Positions 1-13,937 are shown, counted from the stretch's first letter. The stretch is DNA of 64,000 bases from Hydractinia symbiolongicarpus (GCF_029227915.1 NC_079881.1:21179501-21243500); one strand, 5' to 3'. The notes: generated by a model not told the origin, from the letters alone. A program made the numbers and translations.

Positions 1-1129
1 AATTACCCACAACTCTAACGCGCATTAAAAAATACGCTCGTGCGTTTTAAGGGGGCAACGGAAAGGCTGTTGGTTTTCGACTTTACTGACTAACACGAAA
101 GTCAAGCTTGAGGCGGCGAAGAACAAATGTCTATTTTTCCAGCATGTATGTAAATTACAGACTCAAATAAAGATATATCTAGAATTTTTATCTTCTCCAG
201 CCTCGGTCATGTTTTCATCCAGAATGAGTCTAGTTGAAATATTTCTTTGTATTATACGTTTCAGAAAAAATAGGTGCATTTGTGAGCATTTCAACCTGTT
301 CGTAGCCCCTTAAATAACAACGTTTGGAAAATCATGAAGCCCTTAGTATATCAACTTCATTACCACGCCCTCTTAACTTTTTTTCATCAAGTAAAAAAAC
401 AAGGAGACTCAACTTTAGTTTTTAAATGTTTTACCTCATTAAAATTTACTTCAGACAATTATTAATTCCCAACCTCTTTCCCAAAGCTCTGAAAGGATGC
501 CGTTAGAATAATCTCGATCCCAGCACCTTTTGTCTCTTTAGCATATCGGACGGCGAGGCGTTTTTGTCAGACCTGTCAATAAGCGCAGCACCGATGAGAG
601 GCAACAAATCCTGGGACGAGGCTGGGGAACATTATTATTAATTTCTAATTTTTTTTTCAATTTTTTGCTTAAAATATTATTGGTTGTTTCGTCAAGATGA
701 CACTGCAAGGATATCTTATATCAACTTGTCAAGCAACGATATATGTAAAAAATGATGGCTTCAAGCCGTTGTAATATTTTTATAGGGTCGTATTTATAGG
801 GTCGTATTTCTGTACTAGGAAGCAGTATTTTGGTCCCGCTTAACTTTGTTCTCGAGTACAAATTCGACTTTCATAGCTAGCGCATCTCATAAATAATCTC
901 AAATTGTCGCTTCTAAAATATAATCTAAATGTGTAGTTTACGAAAAATATCTCCTAATACCGGCAATAATTAAGAAGTATAAAACGCAATTTCCCAACAA
1001 TAACATCATTGTTTTTCGTCATTTAAATATTTACAAAATTAAAAATGTATAAATTATAATGCAGAGTAAATACATGTATGCTCAAGCGCTGCCAGAAGGA
1101 TTGTGAATAATAACTTTAGAAAGTTTTTA
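1..1129. other. Downstream flank of first Kelch-like gene, no gene seen
   Basis: AT-rich sequence 3' of the first Kelch-like gene. No convincing ORF. Positions 509-624 carry the two facing arms (aatctcgatcccag and ctgggacgagg) of the fold-back family described at 37.3, 49.7 and 53.6 kb. I saw no clear AATAAA signal for the Kelch-like gene close to its stop. Confidence 0.5.
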
Positions 1130-4100
1130 CTATTGTACATCATACATCAAAACAGCCACACCTGCTGCTGCACGTGCTGATCCCATGGGAACGGATTCTG
1201 TCCATTTGTCAGCTGTAGGATCATAATACTCAACAGTGTTCAAATACGATGGACCATCAATTCCACCAATCGCGTAGATGTATCCGCCGTACGTCACCAT
1301 ACGAAGTCCGTCACGACAAGTGTTCATGGGACTCACAGATCGCCACTCGTTCATGCGCGGATCGTACATATCTACTGCGTCCAATCGCTTTGTACCGTCA
1401 AATCCACCTGTAAAACGAATGTGCAAAATTATTCGTAGAAAAAAAATTTATAAAAAAATATTTGTCAACGGAGGAGAATTTCATCCCTTTTTCTCAAAAA
1501 ATATTTCTGATGAAGGTGTATAAAAAACTTTATTAGGAAAAATAAGATCCCGTGTGATATGCAACACCCGCGACCCCTACATTCAAACCCGATATCTAAA
1601 AAGCTTTTTTTTAATTGAGCAAATTTAGAATACCAAATACACTCCCCTTGCTCTCCCTCTGGAAAAAAGCGTTCTTTGAAATTACTCTGCACAATACGTG
1701 TTTATATAAATTTCCTTTTATAAAAGAAATCTGAGCTTTAAATAGCATATGCGATATTGTTTAACGACTTTGCTGTGGCGGCGAATTCCCGTGGATTCTT
1801 CTTGTTTTTATAATTCTTTTTTCTCTAACAACCGTCATCTCACGCGGAAGTTTCCACTTCACAAGCAAGAATATTCTAAGATGGCTTTTAAGAGGTTTTC
1901 AAAAGTCATTAGACATGAATTAAAACAGCGAATTTTCGCTTACTTGGTTTCTATTAATGACTATTAGAAAGTAATTACTTAAAAAATCGCATATATAAAA
2001 TACGCCGTCAATTTCTCAACGTTAGATTTTACTTATTTTATCAACGTAGCCAGAAAATCTGCGAGTCAGACTAAAGTAAACTTACCAGCCACATAGAGTA
2101 TTTCGTCGAGTACAGCACAGCCAACACCAGCACGAGGAGAGCTCATCGGTGTAATGTAACTCCATCTGTTGGTGAGAGGATCGAAGCACTCACAAGAATC
2201 TAAGAACGTCGTGCCGTCGTTTCCACCAATGGCAAAAAGACGATTATTTAATGCAGCCACGCCTAAAGGGGGATTTTCACGAAGCGAATTAAAAGGCGAA
2301 TTCAAGCTTTTTAATTTTCACAAAATAAATTAGGCGCCAAATTCATTGTTCACATTAGTTAACCGCGTTCTAATTGGTCAAAAACTACCAGGGAAACCTT
2401 TGCCCGCGAAAAAGTAGGAACTGTTTCTACTTTTCAGCGAAGCGAATATTTCGATTTTTATTTTTTTTTTTTTTTTTAGATTGGTTGTCTGCAGCAAGTT
2501 TGATGTTTCGGAACAAACAAAAACTCGAACATTCACTATAGCTACATTTACACAATGAAAATTATTTAAAACATTCGAAAAACCAACCAATCTCATGGAG
2601 TTTACTCTGAAAGTTCGAGCGCGAACGTTTAGAGATTCCAGTAATAACTTTTAGTTCCAAAAATCACGAAAAGTTAACTTCAGAATATAAAACGTCCAAA
2701 AACAAATTTTTTAAAGCGTCATGTTTTATCTTTGCTTGCGTTCAAACAGAAATATCACTGGCTTTGAATTATAGACCAGTGCAGTATATACTTCGACAAA
2801 CAACAATTACTATTCTACCTGGAAAGCTTCGAGTTATGTTGATTGGTGCTACATATTCCCAGCGTTCATTCGTAGGATCAAACCGTTCAACAGTCCCCAA
2901 ACAAAATCTTCCATCATATCCACCTAATGCGTAGATAGCACTGCCCAGTACACCAGTACCTGCACCTGATCGACACGTCTGAAAGTACACACGAAAACCA
3001 TATATGAAAAAGGTAAATTGTTCCTTCATTCTTAAAGTGCTAGGTATGATTTAATTTATAACTTTAGAACGTTTGTGAAGTGCGCACATGTTCACATTAG
3101 TATAAATGCATTGCACAAACGTTCATAATTTCCTTATAGAAATGGCAGGTTACCTGATATCAAGGCGATCAACAGATATTTAAAAATGCAGAGTAATTCA
3201 AAAAGGTTTCCAACACATTTTCACATTTTTCAACAACATGGAGCAAACAAACAGGTGCGACACTCAAGAGACCGTTAAAATTCGTCTTACTTAGCGAATG
3301 TCTTACTTAACTGAATCTCCCCATCAATTGGGACTTTTTTAAAATATCCCACTCATTGAGATTTTTTGAACTGTAATAAATACGTTGTATTTTTCGTGAA
3401 TTAATTTTGAAATTAATTTTTCGTTTTTTGCCAACTTTTAACATCCCTTCACAGTCCGTGGCTTTTACACAGCAATAAAAAAGCTTTTTCAACTCAGTTA
3501 GCAGTGTCAGGCAACAGTGTGTTTTTCTCTATACGATTTTTATTATTCGAATTTCATTTATTTAGTTTCATTTATTTTTGCTTTTTCTGGGAAGCCATTG
3601 CATTGGTGCCCCTTTTAATCAAGTTTTTCGCTTAAGAAACGTAAAAAAGGGTCCTTTTTAACGAAAGTCCCACCTATCCGGGTCTCACTTAAAGTGAAGT
3701 ATTTTTGTTTGGATTTAGTAAGAAATTTAAGGAATTGAGAAATTTGGTTCCAATTAGCGAAAGCCCCACTTATCTGGGTTCTGACTTAACGCGAGTATCC
3801 TGTGGTGTAACGCGAGAAATCACTCAACTTCAACAACAATTCCAAAACAAGCCTGAAAAACTATCCAGTATCGAAAAACCGTTTCTTCTGCACAGATTCC
3901 TTCAGAATTTTCGCTATGTCCTTGGTGGTAGTAATTTAGCACGTCAAATTTCATTACATGAAAAGATTTGCTTCTGTCGCACGAAAATGATGCACAAAAA
4001 TGTTGCGCGAAAAATTAATAGTAATATAATACAGTACGAACCTGCAATGTGGTGGTCTCCTGCCATTTATTTTTCTCAGGAGAGTAAACTTCAACAGAAC

Positions 4101-7045
4101 TCAGTCTATTCACTCCGTCCGAACCTGCTATTGCATACAACTTATTACCCAGACCACACACACCATGTTGTTGTCGACGTCGTTTTAAAGCTGCAATTTC
4201 TCGCCATTCATTGTCAAACATGCTAAAAAGAAATGAATTTACCACGTGAAATAATTAACTCGAATCCGCCTACTTTGCTGTTAACCATCTGTAACATAGC
4301 TAAGGTATGTCCAAAAGGAAGGAGGCGAAATGATGAAATGCCATTGCAAGACAGAAGTAATTTGATTCTATCGTTGTTTTTGTCTTCGCATTGTTTTTTT
4401 TTTTAATTAACGCACATTCTGATTCAAGCTTAATCTCCTGCCTATTTTACACGTCTTAAGTACCCACCCAAAGTTACATCACTTTGAGCACTGTTCAACA
4501 GCATGCAGCTTTAAGATAGGTATTGAGCACTGTTCAACTGTATGCAGCTTTAAGATAGGTATTGAGCACTGTTCAACTGTATGCAGCTTTAAGATAGGTA
4601 TTGAGCACTGTTCAACAGTATGCAGCTTTAAGATAGGTATTGAGCACTGTTCAACTGTATGCATCTTTAAAATAGGTATTGAGCACTGTTCAACTGTATG
4701 CAGCTTTAAGATAGGTATTGAGCACTGTTCAACTGTATGCAGCTTTAAGATAGGTATTGAGCACTGTTCAACCCTATGCATCTTTAAGATAGGTATTGAG
4801 CACTGTTTAACTGTATGCATCTTTAAAATAGGTATTGAGCACTGTTTAAAAGTATGCAGCTTTAAGATAGGTATTGAGCACTGTTCAACTGTATGCAGCT
4901 TTAAGATAGGTATTGAGCACTGTTCAACTGTATGCAGCTTTAAGATAGGTATTGAGCACTGTTCAACTGTATGCAGCTTTAAGATAGGTATTGAGCACTG
5001 TTCAACTGTATGCAGCTTTAAGATAGGTATTGAGCACTGTTCAACAGTATGCAGCTTTAAGATAGGTATTGAGCACTGTTCAACTGTATGCATCTTTAAA
5101 ATAGGTATTGAGCACTGTTCAACAGTATGCAGCTTTAAGATAGGTATTGAGCACTGTTCAACAGTATGCAGCTTTAAGATAGGTATTGAGCACTGTTTAA
5201 CTGTATGCAGCTTTAAGATAGGTATTGAGCACTGTTCAACTGTATGCAGCTTTAAGATAGGTATTGAGCACTGTTTAACTGTATGCAGCTTTAAGATAGG
5301 TATTGAGCACTGTTTAACTGTATGCAGCTTTAAGATATTTAAGATAGGTTTCCTGCTTTAGCTATCTTATTTAGAATGGTTAAGCTATGAGAGTTTGATT
5401 AAGATTTTGTTCAGCAAAATAAAACCGCCTTATCAAGGTGTCTTCTTAAACTCTCTCGGTATTGTTACAGAATAAGATTTTTATAGTAATAATAAGTGTC
5501 ATGAAAGATTTGTAAAATTAATTATTTTTTTCAAGTTTCACCCCAAATATTCATTTTTTCCCTGTTTCTGAGGCAAGAGGTGTTACGTTTTTTTAGTTGT
5601 TGTATATTCGGGTATATTAATACAAAATGAACTTTTATACAATAGAATAGATTTGGATTTTTAGAGCGCTGTAAAAGGTATTTCTTAAACTATTTATTTG
5701 AAATATATAATTGGAGCGTTTTTACGAAACATTTAAAACTAAGGACAAGACTACAGTTTTTTAATCTGTAGTCTCAAAATCTATCTAGCTTTTCGCTATT
5801 TTTCCAAACCTCTTTTTTCTTCTAATTTCTTCTTTTAGCATTTTAAAGTAAGATCCCTTACTTAGCCTTATTAGAAGTGGAGTATAACGTTACAATTTTA
5901 TATATAAAAGCTAATACTGTGGAATTAAAAATCCTAAATCCTACTTTGCAAATTCTCTGGCTTTAATGTCACAAAAGAGTCAGAACTACCTGGCAAAATT
6001 TTGCCTTAATTTACTTTATTTTATATTAATTAAATTATGATGAAAAATAATTAAATTCTTTTTAGTTCGTCTGATTCTTTACAACTTTTATGTCTATTCC
6101 CAAAATAACACAGACCTACCTGAAGCATTCTGCTTTGTTTATTATTGCTTCCCCTGCTTCTTTTCCTCCAACCACGTAAAGCAAACCAGCAGTTGAATGT
6201 CTTGATACTGTTCTAGGTGATCGCAAATTTGCATGATTTTCTGGATGCAAGTAATAGTTTTTAGCCTCATCAAGCAAGTCTCTGGACCTGAAGTCGTTTT
6301 TTATTAAAGGTTCTTTATCTACATGTTGTGTTAGAAAATGTTTTTGTAATAATGGTAACCTAGTTGCAGCCAGTAAGTCATGTAAATAGTCTTTGCGTTT
6401 TGCTGGGTCGTGTTTGACCCATTTTATAACACAATTATATACTTGCTCTTCACATTTCACATTCACTTTGTTGCTTGAAATTATGTCTCTTAGAACATCA
6501 AAAGGCATGGACACAAATTCTTCGGAATTTATTACATCCATAAAGTGTCTCTTAATAAATGCATCAACAACTTCTAAAAACCACGTACAATTGTGCAAAT
6601 TGACAAATTTTCGAATTCCAACACAATTCACTGGATCTAACTGTTCTTCTAAAAAAGTACATGCAAGTTTTCGCACCTCACTAAACTGCAGTAAGGTGGC
6701 ATGTTCTAGTATCGATTCTACATTTTCAATGTTTACATTTAAATTGCCTGTGTAAACAAAGTCGATAATGAGTTCTATAATATCTTCTTTGACATCTTTC
6801 AAAACAATAGTTTTTTCTGCACTTTCTTTTAAATCTCCATTAAACATTGCCAGAAAATATGGACTGCACGCAGCTAATACCGAACGATGGGCGGGATATT
6901 TTTTATCATTAACCTGCAAATTCACATCACAAAGTTTTGTGTTTTCTTTTCGATGTCGATTCATTAGGTAGAGTATTTTCGAACTATGTGTGTGAGTTGG
7001 CGAGTCCAGTTCTGGTATGTTTGAGGTTGACGACATGGTGAGCAT
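1130..7045 (-). CDS. BTB-BACK-Kelch protein (KLHL family), paralogue 1
   Basis: Likely substrate adaptor of a Cullin-3 ubiquitin ligase: BTB binds CUL3 and the Kelch propeller binds the substrate (family knowledge). Coding exons on the minus strand are 7045-6120, 4222-4042, 2978-2819, 2262-2086 and 1407-1130. All have GT-AG borders, and they join in frame to 573 residues. BTB spans about residues 29-136 (HRSVLAACSPYF, DFVYTGNL). BACK spans about 141-245 and ends in the family motif RDLLDEAKNYYL. Six Kelch blades follow (YAIAGSDG, YALGGYDG, FAIGGNDG, YVAGGFDG, YAIGGIDG), with introns falling inside or between blades. The second blade has AG instead of GG. The ATG (MLTM) is shared with the downstream paralogue, and a likely 5' UTR splice acceptor lies near 7072. 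The RHSTAG..VGG stretch and the RAAAGVAVL end remind me of KLHL8, but orthology is not established. Intron 1 holds a 39-bp minisatellite. Confidence 0.9.
4484..5338. repeat. 39-bp minisatellite, about 22 copies
   Basis: Unit reads tattgagcactgttcaact followed by gtatgcagctttaagatagg, 39 bp in all. Copies differ by a few substitutions (cagct/catct, ttcaac/tttaac). It lies wholly inside intron 1 of the first Kelch-like gene. Because 39 is a multiple of three, the minus strand stays open over most of the array, giving a 204-codon repetitive frame. I regard that as a by-product of the period, not a protein. Confidence 0.95.
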
Positions 7046-7071
7046 TGTGGAAATGGTGTAAATACTTAGCT

Positions 7072-9027
7072 CTAGAATTTGAAAAAAAAGGAAACAGGTT
7101 ATGTTAATACCTTATTTTGTTAGGATTTCTAACCAATTCTAACATAGCATATTGTAAATTCTAGCAAGATTTTAAATTCAGGAAGAGTTACAACAGAAAA
7201 TTAGAAAATGCCGCACATGCCACATACAAGAAAGTCATGAAACAAGGTTTTCTATTATAGCACAAATCAACCAATTTAAGGCTTTTCTCCTGTGTACACA
7301 TGTTAAAATAACATGTTTAAGAACATCAGAGAATGCAAAAGGCAAGACAAATACATAAATTTCATAAAAACTAACATTTTTTTACCAAATCAATTTTTTT
7401 CAATTTATTTTCAATATTACTTACTTTCTTATAGACACCATGTTAAAAGAACTGTTGCAGAACTTGAAAACAAAAAAAAGTGAACAGAAAAAAATAATTT
7501 GAAATAAAGACGGAAATCGTGCAGAATAAAATTTTGTCTTTGAAATAAAATTTATCTTTCAAGCAACTACACAACCCCTGTTAATCGCACGAAAAGAACT
7601 CCATTTAGATGCAAAAGAAGGGCTTTTCCTCACAAATATTTACACAGTGGAAATAGAAAATCTGTAATAAGCTCAACCTTTCTATTTTGATTTTAACGCA
7701 ACAGTTTAAATTTGAATGATTAGGAAAAAAGGGAGGAAACACAGCTGTATTTAAAACTTTTTCACCTTATTGTTTAATGTTTTCTTATTCTTTTACCTCC
7801 TTTTAAAATTTTTAATATTGAATTCCTTTTTAGTAAATCAATATTAAACAACCTTGTTTCCATATCTCTGATTATTTTACTTTTACACACTGTGTTTGAT
7901 CACAGTTATTCTTCATAGATTTCTTTTTATTATAGATGTTCTTTTTTCTTTGACATGACACAAATCTATTTCAAGATAAAGAAAAAAAAAAATTTGTTCT
8001 AAAGATATATAAAAATAAACAAACATCACAAAGGTATCCTTTCTAATTCCACTTGTAAATATTTTAGCAAGTAAATAATAAAGTTTTCATTTACAGCCTT
8101 AATCCAAAGTTTACATCAACAGCTACTGAAAATGATTCCTGCGTCATATCCGTCAATAAACTTATCATATAATTTTAAACACCTGTCTAAGTCGAATAAA
8201 AACAACAACAACATCTATAACACATCTTGTTTTTAAACTCTGCAAAAAAACCACACAAAAAAATAATCAAACCACAAGAAAATTCAGGCCAGTTAACTGA
8301 TAATATCTTGGATAAAATAAATGAATGTGGTGAATATTGAATAATTATTTGTGATTGTTTTCTAATAAAAAGTTGAAATTTAATACACCCACAAATATGT
8401 TTACAATTTTTTTTTAAAATACGATATAAAAAACAACAACAATGCACAACCACAAAAAAGATAACAACAACAACACAAATAAAAACAACAACAAAAACAC
8501 AATAATAAGAACAACATGAAATTTGTTTTTGCTTATAAAAATATATACCACCATTTAGAAGAAAATAAAACCTTCACAAAAAACAACTTTAAGATTTATA
8601 CACATCATAATACAGATATTTGACAAAAAATGTGTCCATTAAAAATAAATAAAAAAAAACTATAAATAATCAAAAGTAGTATCACATAGTTCTTGACATA
8701 GAATATGTACACTTGTTATCAGAGACAAATCTAAACGTGTGCATATCTGCAAAACACAAGCATCAAAAACATTTGGTCTACAGGTCACTGAACTGTTTAA
8801 TAGAAAATTCTAGTTTGTTACTAGGGGGGAATCAAAACTTACATTTTAAAGCAAGCAAGGATGTGGAGGGATTTAAGGTTGGTTTGATCAATAAAAAAAA
8901 ATTGTTTAGTAACTGTATTTAAACAGCTGCCTTTACTGTTTACTGTTCACTGGAAAAGATCATAACAATGACGAAAAGTAAAAAAACAATATGTACAAAA
9001 AGAAACACAGCATAACACATATAATCC
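7072..9027. other. Spacer between the two Kelch-like paralogues
   Basis: Contains the 5' side of paralogue 1, with a probable 5' UTR intron ending near 7072, and the 3' flank of paralogue 2. Simple A- and AAC-rich sequence occurs at about 8195-8515. No ORF with family features was seen. Confidence 0.5.
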
Positions 9028-12000
9028 TTATATGTTTACACCATCAATTAGCACAGCGGATCCTGCTGAAGCACGTGGCAATATCATTGGAACTGTTTCT
9101 GTCCACACATTAGTAGTTGGATCATAATACTCCGCAGTGTTCAAAAAACAAGAGTCGTCTATTCCACCAATAGCATAAATGTAACCGCCATACGAAATAA
9201 GCGATAGACCATCTCTTTTCTGATTCATTGGACTGACTTCAGTCCATTTATTCATCCGTGGCTCATACATTTCAACTAAGTTTAGGCAGTCAACACCGTC
9301 AAAACCTCCTGGAATAATAATAATAAAAACCATGAAAATCATGTACAATGTACTAAAAATAGGACACACTTTATGAAAATCAGTGTCATAGTCAGAGGTG
9401 TGCATTAATGTGAAAACAATTTATGTTTTTCAATTTTTATTTAAATTTTTTTTAAAAAAAAAACACTTTTTCTATTTAGGATGTTTGTGTTAAAAACCTT
9501 TGAATACATTAACCTTGATCAAAATTATTTCATTAACATTACAAAATTAAGTTTTAAATCCGGTTTCTTAAAAGCTTATACCTGTAAACTTGATGTCAAT
9601 TTAAGTAGTTAGTTCAATACTTAAGCTTTAGACCAATAAAAAGAAAATTAATTATACCAGCCACATAAAGCATTCCATTCAGTACAGCACAACCCAGTCC
9701 AGCACGTGGAAATTTCATTGGTGCAATGTACCTCCATTTATTCATGAGAGGGTCAAAACACTCGCATGTGTCCAAGAATGCTGCACCATCATTTCCACCA
9801 ATAGTATAAAGGCAGTTTCCAAGGGTAGATATGGCTACAAAAAAACATAATTGTGTTTTCTTAAAAAAAAATTGAACTTGCACTTATTGTATTAACATAA
9901 ATTTAGTGCGTAAATTTTTATCAGCTAAAATTTAACTGTTCTGTATTTTAGGTTTTGCAAGTGCTACAAAAGTGGACATGGACCTACAAATATTTGCTTG
10001 CCAAGTGATTCGTCTATTGATCAGGAACACAGAGGAAATAAGATTCTCAAAATTTTTAGGCCATTTTAAACAAATTTCTGTGGCCTGTGTTTGAAATTAT
10101 ATAAATCATGAAATTAGTGTTGCATCTACTTTGATTTATTAGGTATTTTTTTGTAGTCCACAAGTGCTATAGATTTTGTCCTATTTTTAATAGTTCAAAA
10201 ACCGCTTTCGCACCTTTTTTGTTGAAAATCAACAAATTACTGCCACTTTTAAGGCCCAAATTTGGTTACCCATTATTCAAGAATAAATGATGACATTGGG
10301 TAGTGAAGTGTTCACTTTTGTTGAAAAAAAACATTGCTCAGTTCCAGGCCTTTTTTCTGGAATAGAAAACATTAAAAACAAAAAAAGAACAAAAGAAGAA
10401 ATTACTTGGAAAGCTCCTTGCTACATTCATAGACGCCACAAAATCCCAACGTTGAACAACTGGATCAAACCTTTCCACAGAATTTAAACAAGATCTGCCA
10501 TCATATCCTCCAGCAACAAATATTGCGTCACGAAGTGCACTTCCAACTGCACCAGATCTACATGTCTTAAAAACAATTGTTGGTTTGACTTTCGGAAAAT
10601 GCAAGTTTACCCATGTTGTTAAGTTTGAGGGCAAAATGACTAATTTTAATTATGGCATTTGGCAATGTGAGAGTGTGTTAAGATAAAGGTAGTATACAAG
10701 ATTTAATAATATTGTTGATTACCTGTAAAGAAGAGCATTCTTTCCACTTGTTTTTTGTAGGAGAATAAACTTCAACAGAATCCAGTCTGTTTACACCATC
10801 AGAACCAGCAATGGCATAAAGCTTTTTATTTAGTGTACAAACACTTAGCTGCTGTCGATTCTTCCTTAGATTTGCCACCTCACTCCATTTATCATTAAAC
10901 AAACTATGATTAAAAATTTTTTTTATTATCATACACTCCCAAAAAGCAAACTTCTGAACCAAGTGTTTGAAAAAGCAAAAGTGGTAGAATTTACTGCTAC
11001 AAATAATATAAAATATATAATATGGTCGAATCATTAAAAAAAGTTTTTGTTTGGAAGTTAAAGAAGAATGTAAGGATAGTTTGACACATTAGCAACAAAA
11101 CAAGATCCTATAGTGAAAAGGAATTATAACTACAAAGCCTTGATATAGTTCTTTTTAAATGTCCTTTTTGAGTTTACCTTAACCCCAACTTTAAAGGAAA
11201 CTTTCTGAAAATTTATAAAAAACCCTTGTGTCATACTTTAAAAATTCTTCTTAGCATGAGCTCTTCCAATCTATTATTTTAATTTTTTAATTTTCTCTAT
11301 ATTTTTCATATTAGCAGTTGGAAGGACCTCGAATTCATCCTTATGGTTTTTAAAATTGTACCTCTTATAAGAAAAACTGAGGCATATAAATAGCATCATT
11401 CGCAACCTAATTAACGTTTGTCGTAATACAAATGATAATATATAAATGTACCTGTAGGCTTCAACCTTGTTTAAAATTGTTGAAACATCTTTCTTTCCAC
11501 CAATGGCATATAATCGCCCACATGTAGAATGCCGGGGTATTGTTCGTAGAGATCTTAACTTTGCATGTTTTTCTGGTTGTAAGTGGTAATTCTTAGCTTC
11601 ATCAAGCAAATCTCTGCATTTCGGATCATTCTTAATCAGTGGCATCTGATCAACAACATCCATTAAAAATTGTTTTTCCAGCAATGAAAGTCTAGTTGCA
11701 GCTAAGAGTTCTGAAAGTTTTGGTTCACGTTTAATAGGATCATGTTTTATCCATTTTAAAACGCAATTGTACACTCTTTCCTCACAATCTACATTCAGTT
11801 TTTCACTTAAAAGAATTTCTTTTAAAACGCTAAAAGGTATCGATGTAAATTCGTCCGAATTTAACACCTGTAAAAAATGTTTTTTCATAAAATTGTCCAC
11901 CGTGCAAATAAATTTTTTACAGTGATGTAAATGCACAAATTTACGGATACCAACACAATTCTCTGGATCAAGCTGTTGTTCTAAAAAGTTACAAGCCAAC

Positions 12001-12377
12001 AATCTCACTTCACTAAACTGCAGTAGCGTAGCATGTTCCAAGATTGATTCCACATTTTCAATATTTACATTTAAATTTCCAGTATAAACAAAGTCAATTA
12101 TGAGTTCTATAATATCTTCTTTGACATCTTTTAAAACAATAGTTTTTTCTGCACTTTCTTTCATATCACCGTTAAACATAGCTAAAAAGTATGGACTACA
12201 CGCAGCTAATACAGAGCGATGGGTAGGATATTTCTTCTTGTTAACCTGCAAAACCACATCGCAAAGTTTTGTGTTTTCTTTTCGATGTTGATTCATCAAG
12301 TAGAGTATCTTTGCACTATGTGCCTCATTATATGTCTCACACTCTGGTAATTCGGAATCTGATCTCATAGTCAACAT
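9028..12377 (-). CDS. BTB-BACK-Kelch protein (KLHL family), paralogue 2
   Basis: Tandem paralogue of the gene at 1.1-7.0 kb with the same predicted role as a CUL3 adaptor. Coding exons are 12377-11452, 10903-10723, 10565-10406, 9834-9658 and 9308-9028, joining in frame to 574 residues. The first four exon lengths (926, 181, 160 and 177 nt) and all intron phases match paralogue 1 exactly. Order is BTB, BACK (RDLLDEAKNYHLQ), then six Kelch blades (YAIGGK, YAIAGSDG, FVAGGYDG, YTIGGNDG, YVAGGFDG, YAIGGIDD). I chose the ATG giving MLTM because it aligns with paralogue 1. A longer in-frame ATG lies at 12449, but a pyrimidine tract and AG near 12423 look like the 3' end of a 5' UTR intron. The exon 3 donor is A|GTAATT where paralogue 1 has G|GTAGAA. 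This changes one junction residue (Thr for Gly). Confidence 0.9.
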
Positions 12378-12423
12378 GATGGATAACAAAATCCAGCTTC
12401 TTTTTGTTATGTTTTGCCCTGAT

Positions 12424-13870
12424 TGAAAAAAATAATGTGACAGACTCAACTAAGCTGAATTTTCTGAGCAGAATGATTTTGATTTGTTCACAAAATATTT
12501 TGCTGATTTATAGTAAATTGAATTAGTTCTGTGTATATAATTGACTAAGCACACACCACTTTAAGTTTCAATAATTACCAAAAAAACAGCAATTTTAATA
12601 AAAATCGAATTGTATAAAAAATCCACGTTAACAAAAAATCATATCAAGTGCTTGTTCCTCCACAGCGTCAATAATAAGTAATTACCTGCAATTTCAACTT
12701 CCACTATCACAATTAATTGCTAAATGTTAACAAAAAATGTTAGTTTCACTTTCCAAAGCAATGACGAAGGAGGTTAGTAAAAATAAATAAAAATAAATCA
12801 CACATCTTTTTTTGACAGAAAGAAACATAAACATAATATCATCCACACTCATAAAAACAAATTCTAAACAATATTCTGCTCGCTGGAATAAATTAGATCA
12901 AAGATAGAGTCACACAAATCTCGATTCTTTGATGTAAAACCATAAAAGGTCACATGATTTAACATTTAAATACAAATACAGGAAGTAATGGATAGTCATA
13001 ATAGCATCTAATCAATTGCAATAATTTTTCTTTTGTCTTTTTATAAAGATAAAATAGCCAAAATTTATAATTAAAGTTTTTTAACAATAAAGTTTAAACA
13101 AAATTATAAAGCTGTCCATTCTGAATATGTTTTGTTAAAATCAATCAGCTTTATTTAAAAAACACTTGTCACATGTTGAGACAAAAAAAGTAAACAAAAA
13201 CCAAAAAAAAGAATAAGAATATGTTTTATACATAGAGCATAATAAAACAAATAATTTTGTGCTATGCCTCAAAATCCTTACAAAACAAATTTTGTTTTAT
13301 CAGTGTTCAAATATTAAAAGTAAGCCATGGACAAACTATCTTCTCTAAATTTTATCCCTAAATCTTAAGGTTGTAGAATTCATCCTAAGGCTTTTCTTTT
13401 CTTTTGGTTTTAATGTTAACTTAATCCCTTCATTTCTTTCTAGTCATACTCAGCATAATAAAACAGTTCGATTTTGATGACAAAGTAGACAAATAGCTAT
13501 TTTTTCTAAGTGTTATCAAATTCTCTTTTAAGGTCACATTTTATAGTTATCTAGCATTAGAATTTCTTGTCTTTAAAAAATAAGTTTGTGCTTTTGTAAC
13601 AAACATTGGTTTGAAAGCTTTAAAAAGAAATCAATTTGTATTTTGTTAATTTGTTTCTCCTCATCTGAAACTTCAAGTCACCATTTTGTTAATTTAATAC
13701 AGCAATTTTACATCAAAAAATACCATTAGCATCAAAGAAACAAGAGTTACCTTGTTTCGAAAATAAAGTTTTTTACCAGACAGAATACAAATCTACTCTG
13801 CATAACAACTGAAAACACAGCATAAATAAGTAAAGCTCTCAATGTTACAAGGTCATACTTTAAAAATACT
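12424..13870. other. Spacer between Kelch-like paralogue 2 and lipoyl synthase
   Basis: AT-rich, with many stops in all frames. It presumably holds the paralogue 2 promoter and 5' UTR exon and the lipoyl synthase 3' flank. Nothing else is recognisable. Confidence 0.45.
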
Positions 13871-13876
13871 TTTATT
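13871..13876 (-). other. Polyadenylation signal of lipoyl synthase
   Basis: TTTATT on plus is AATAAA on minus. It lies about 62 nt beyond the LIAS stop codon, a usual spacing for a short 3' UTR. Confidence 0.6.
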
Positions 13877-13937
13877 ACACAAAAACTTTTTGTAATAAAT
13901 CAAACTTCTACAATCTTTTTTCAGTAATTTTGGCATG

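Noticed and set aside
3705-4226. 173-codon open frame on plus
   Set aside because: It is antisense to Kelch exon 2 (4222-4042), has no domain, and the exon on the other strand aligns with its paralogue.
4479-5093. 204-codon repetitive frame on minus
   Set aside because: Created by a 39-bp tandem repeat inside an intron; unit variation follows DNA repeat drift, not codon constraint.
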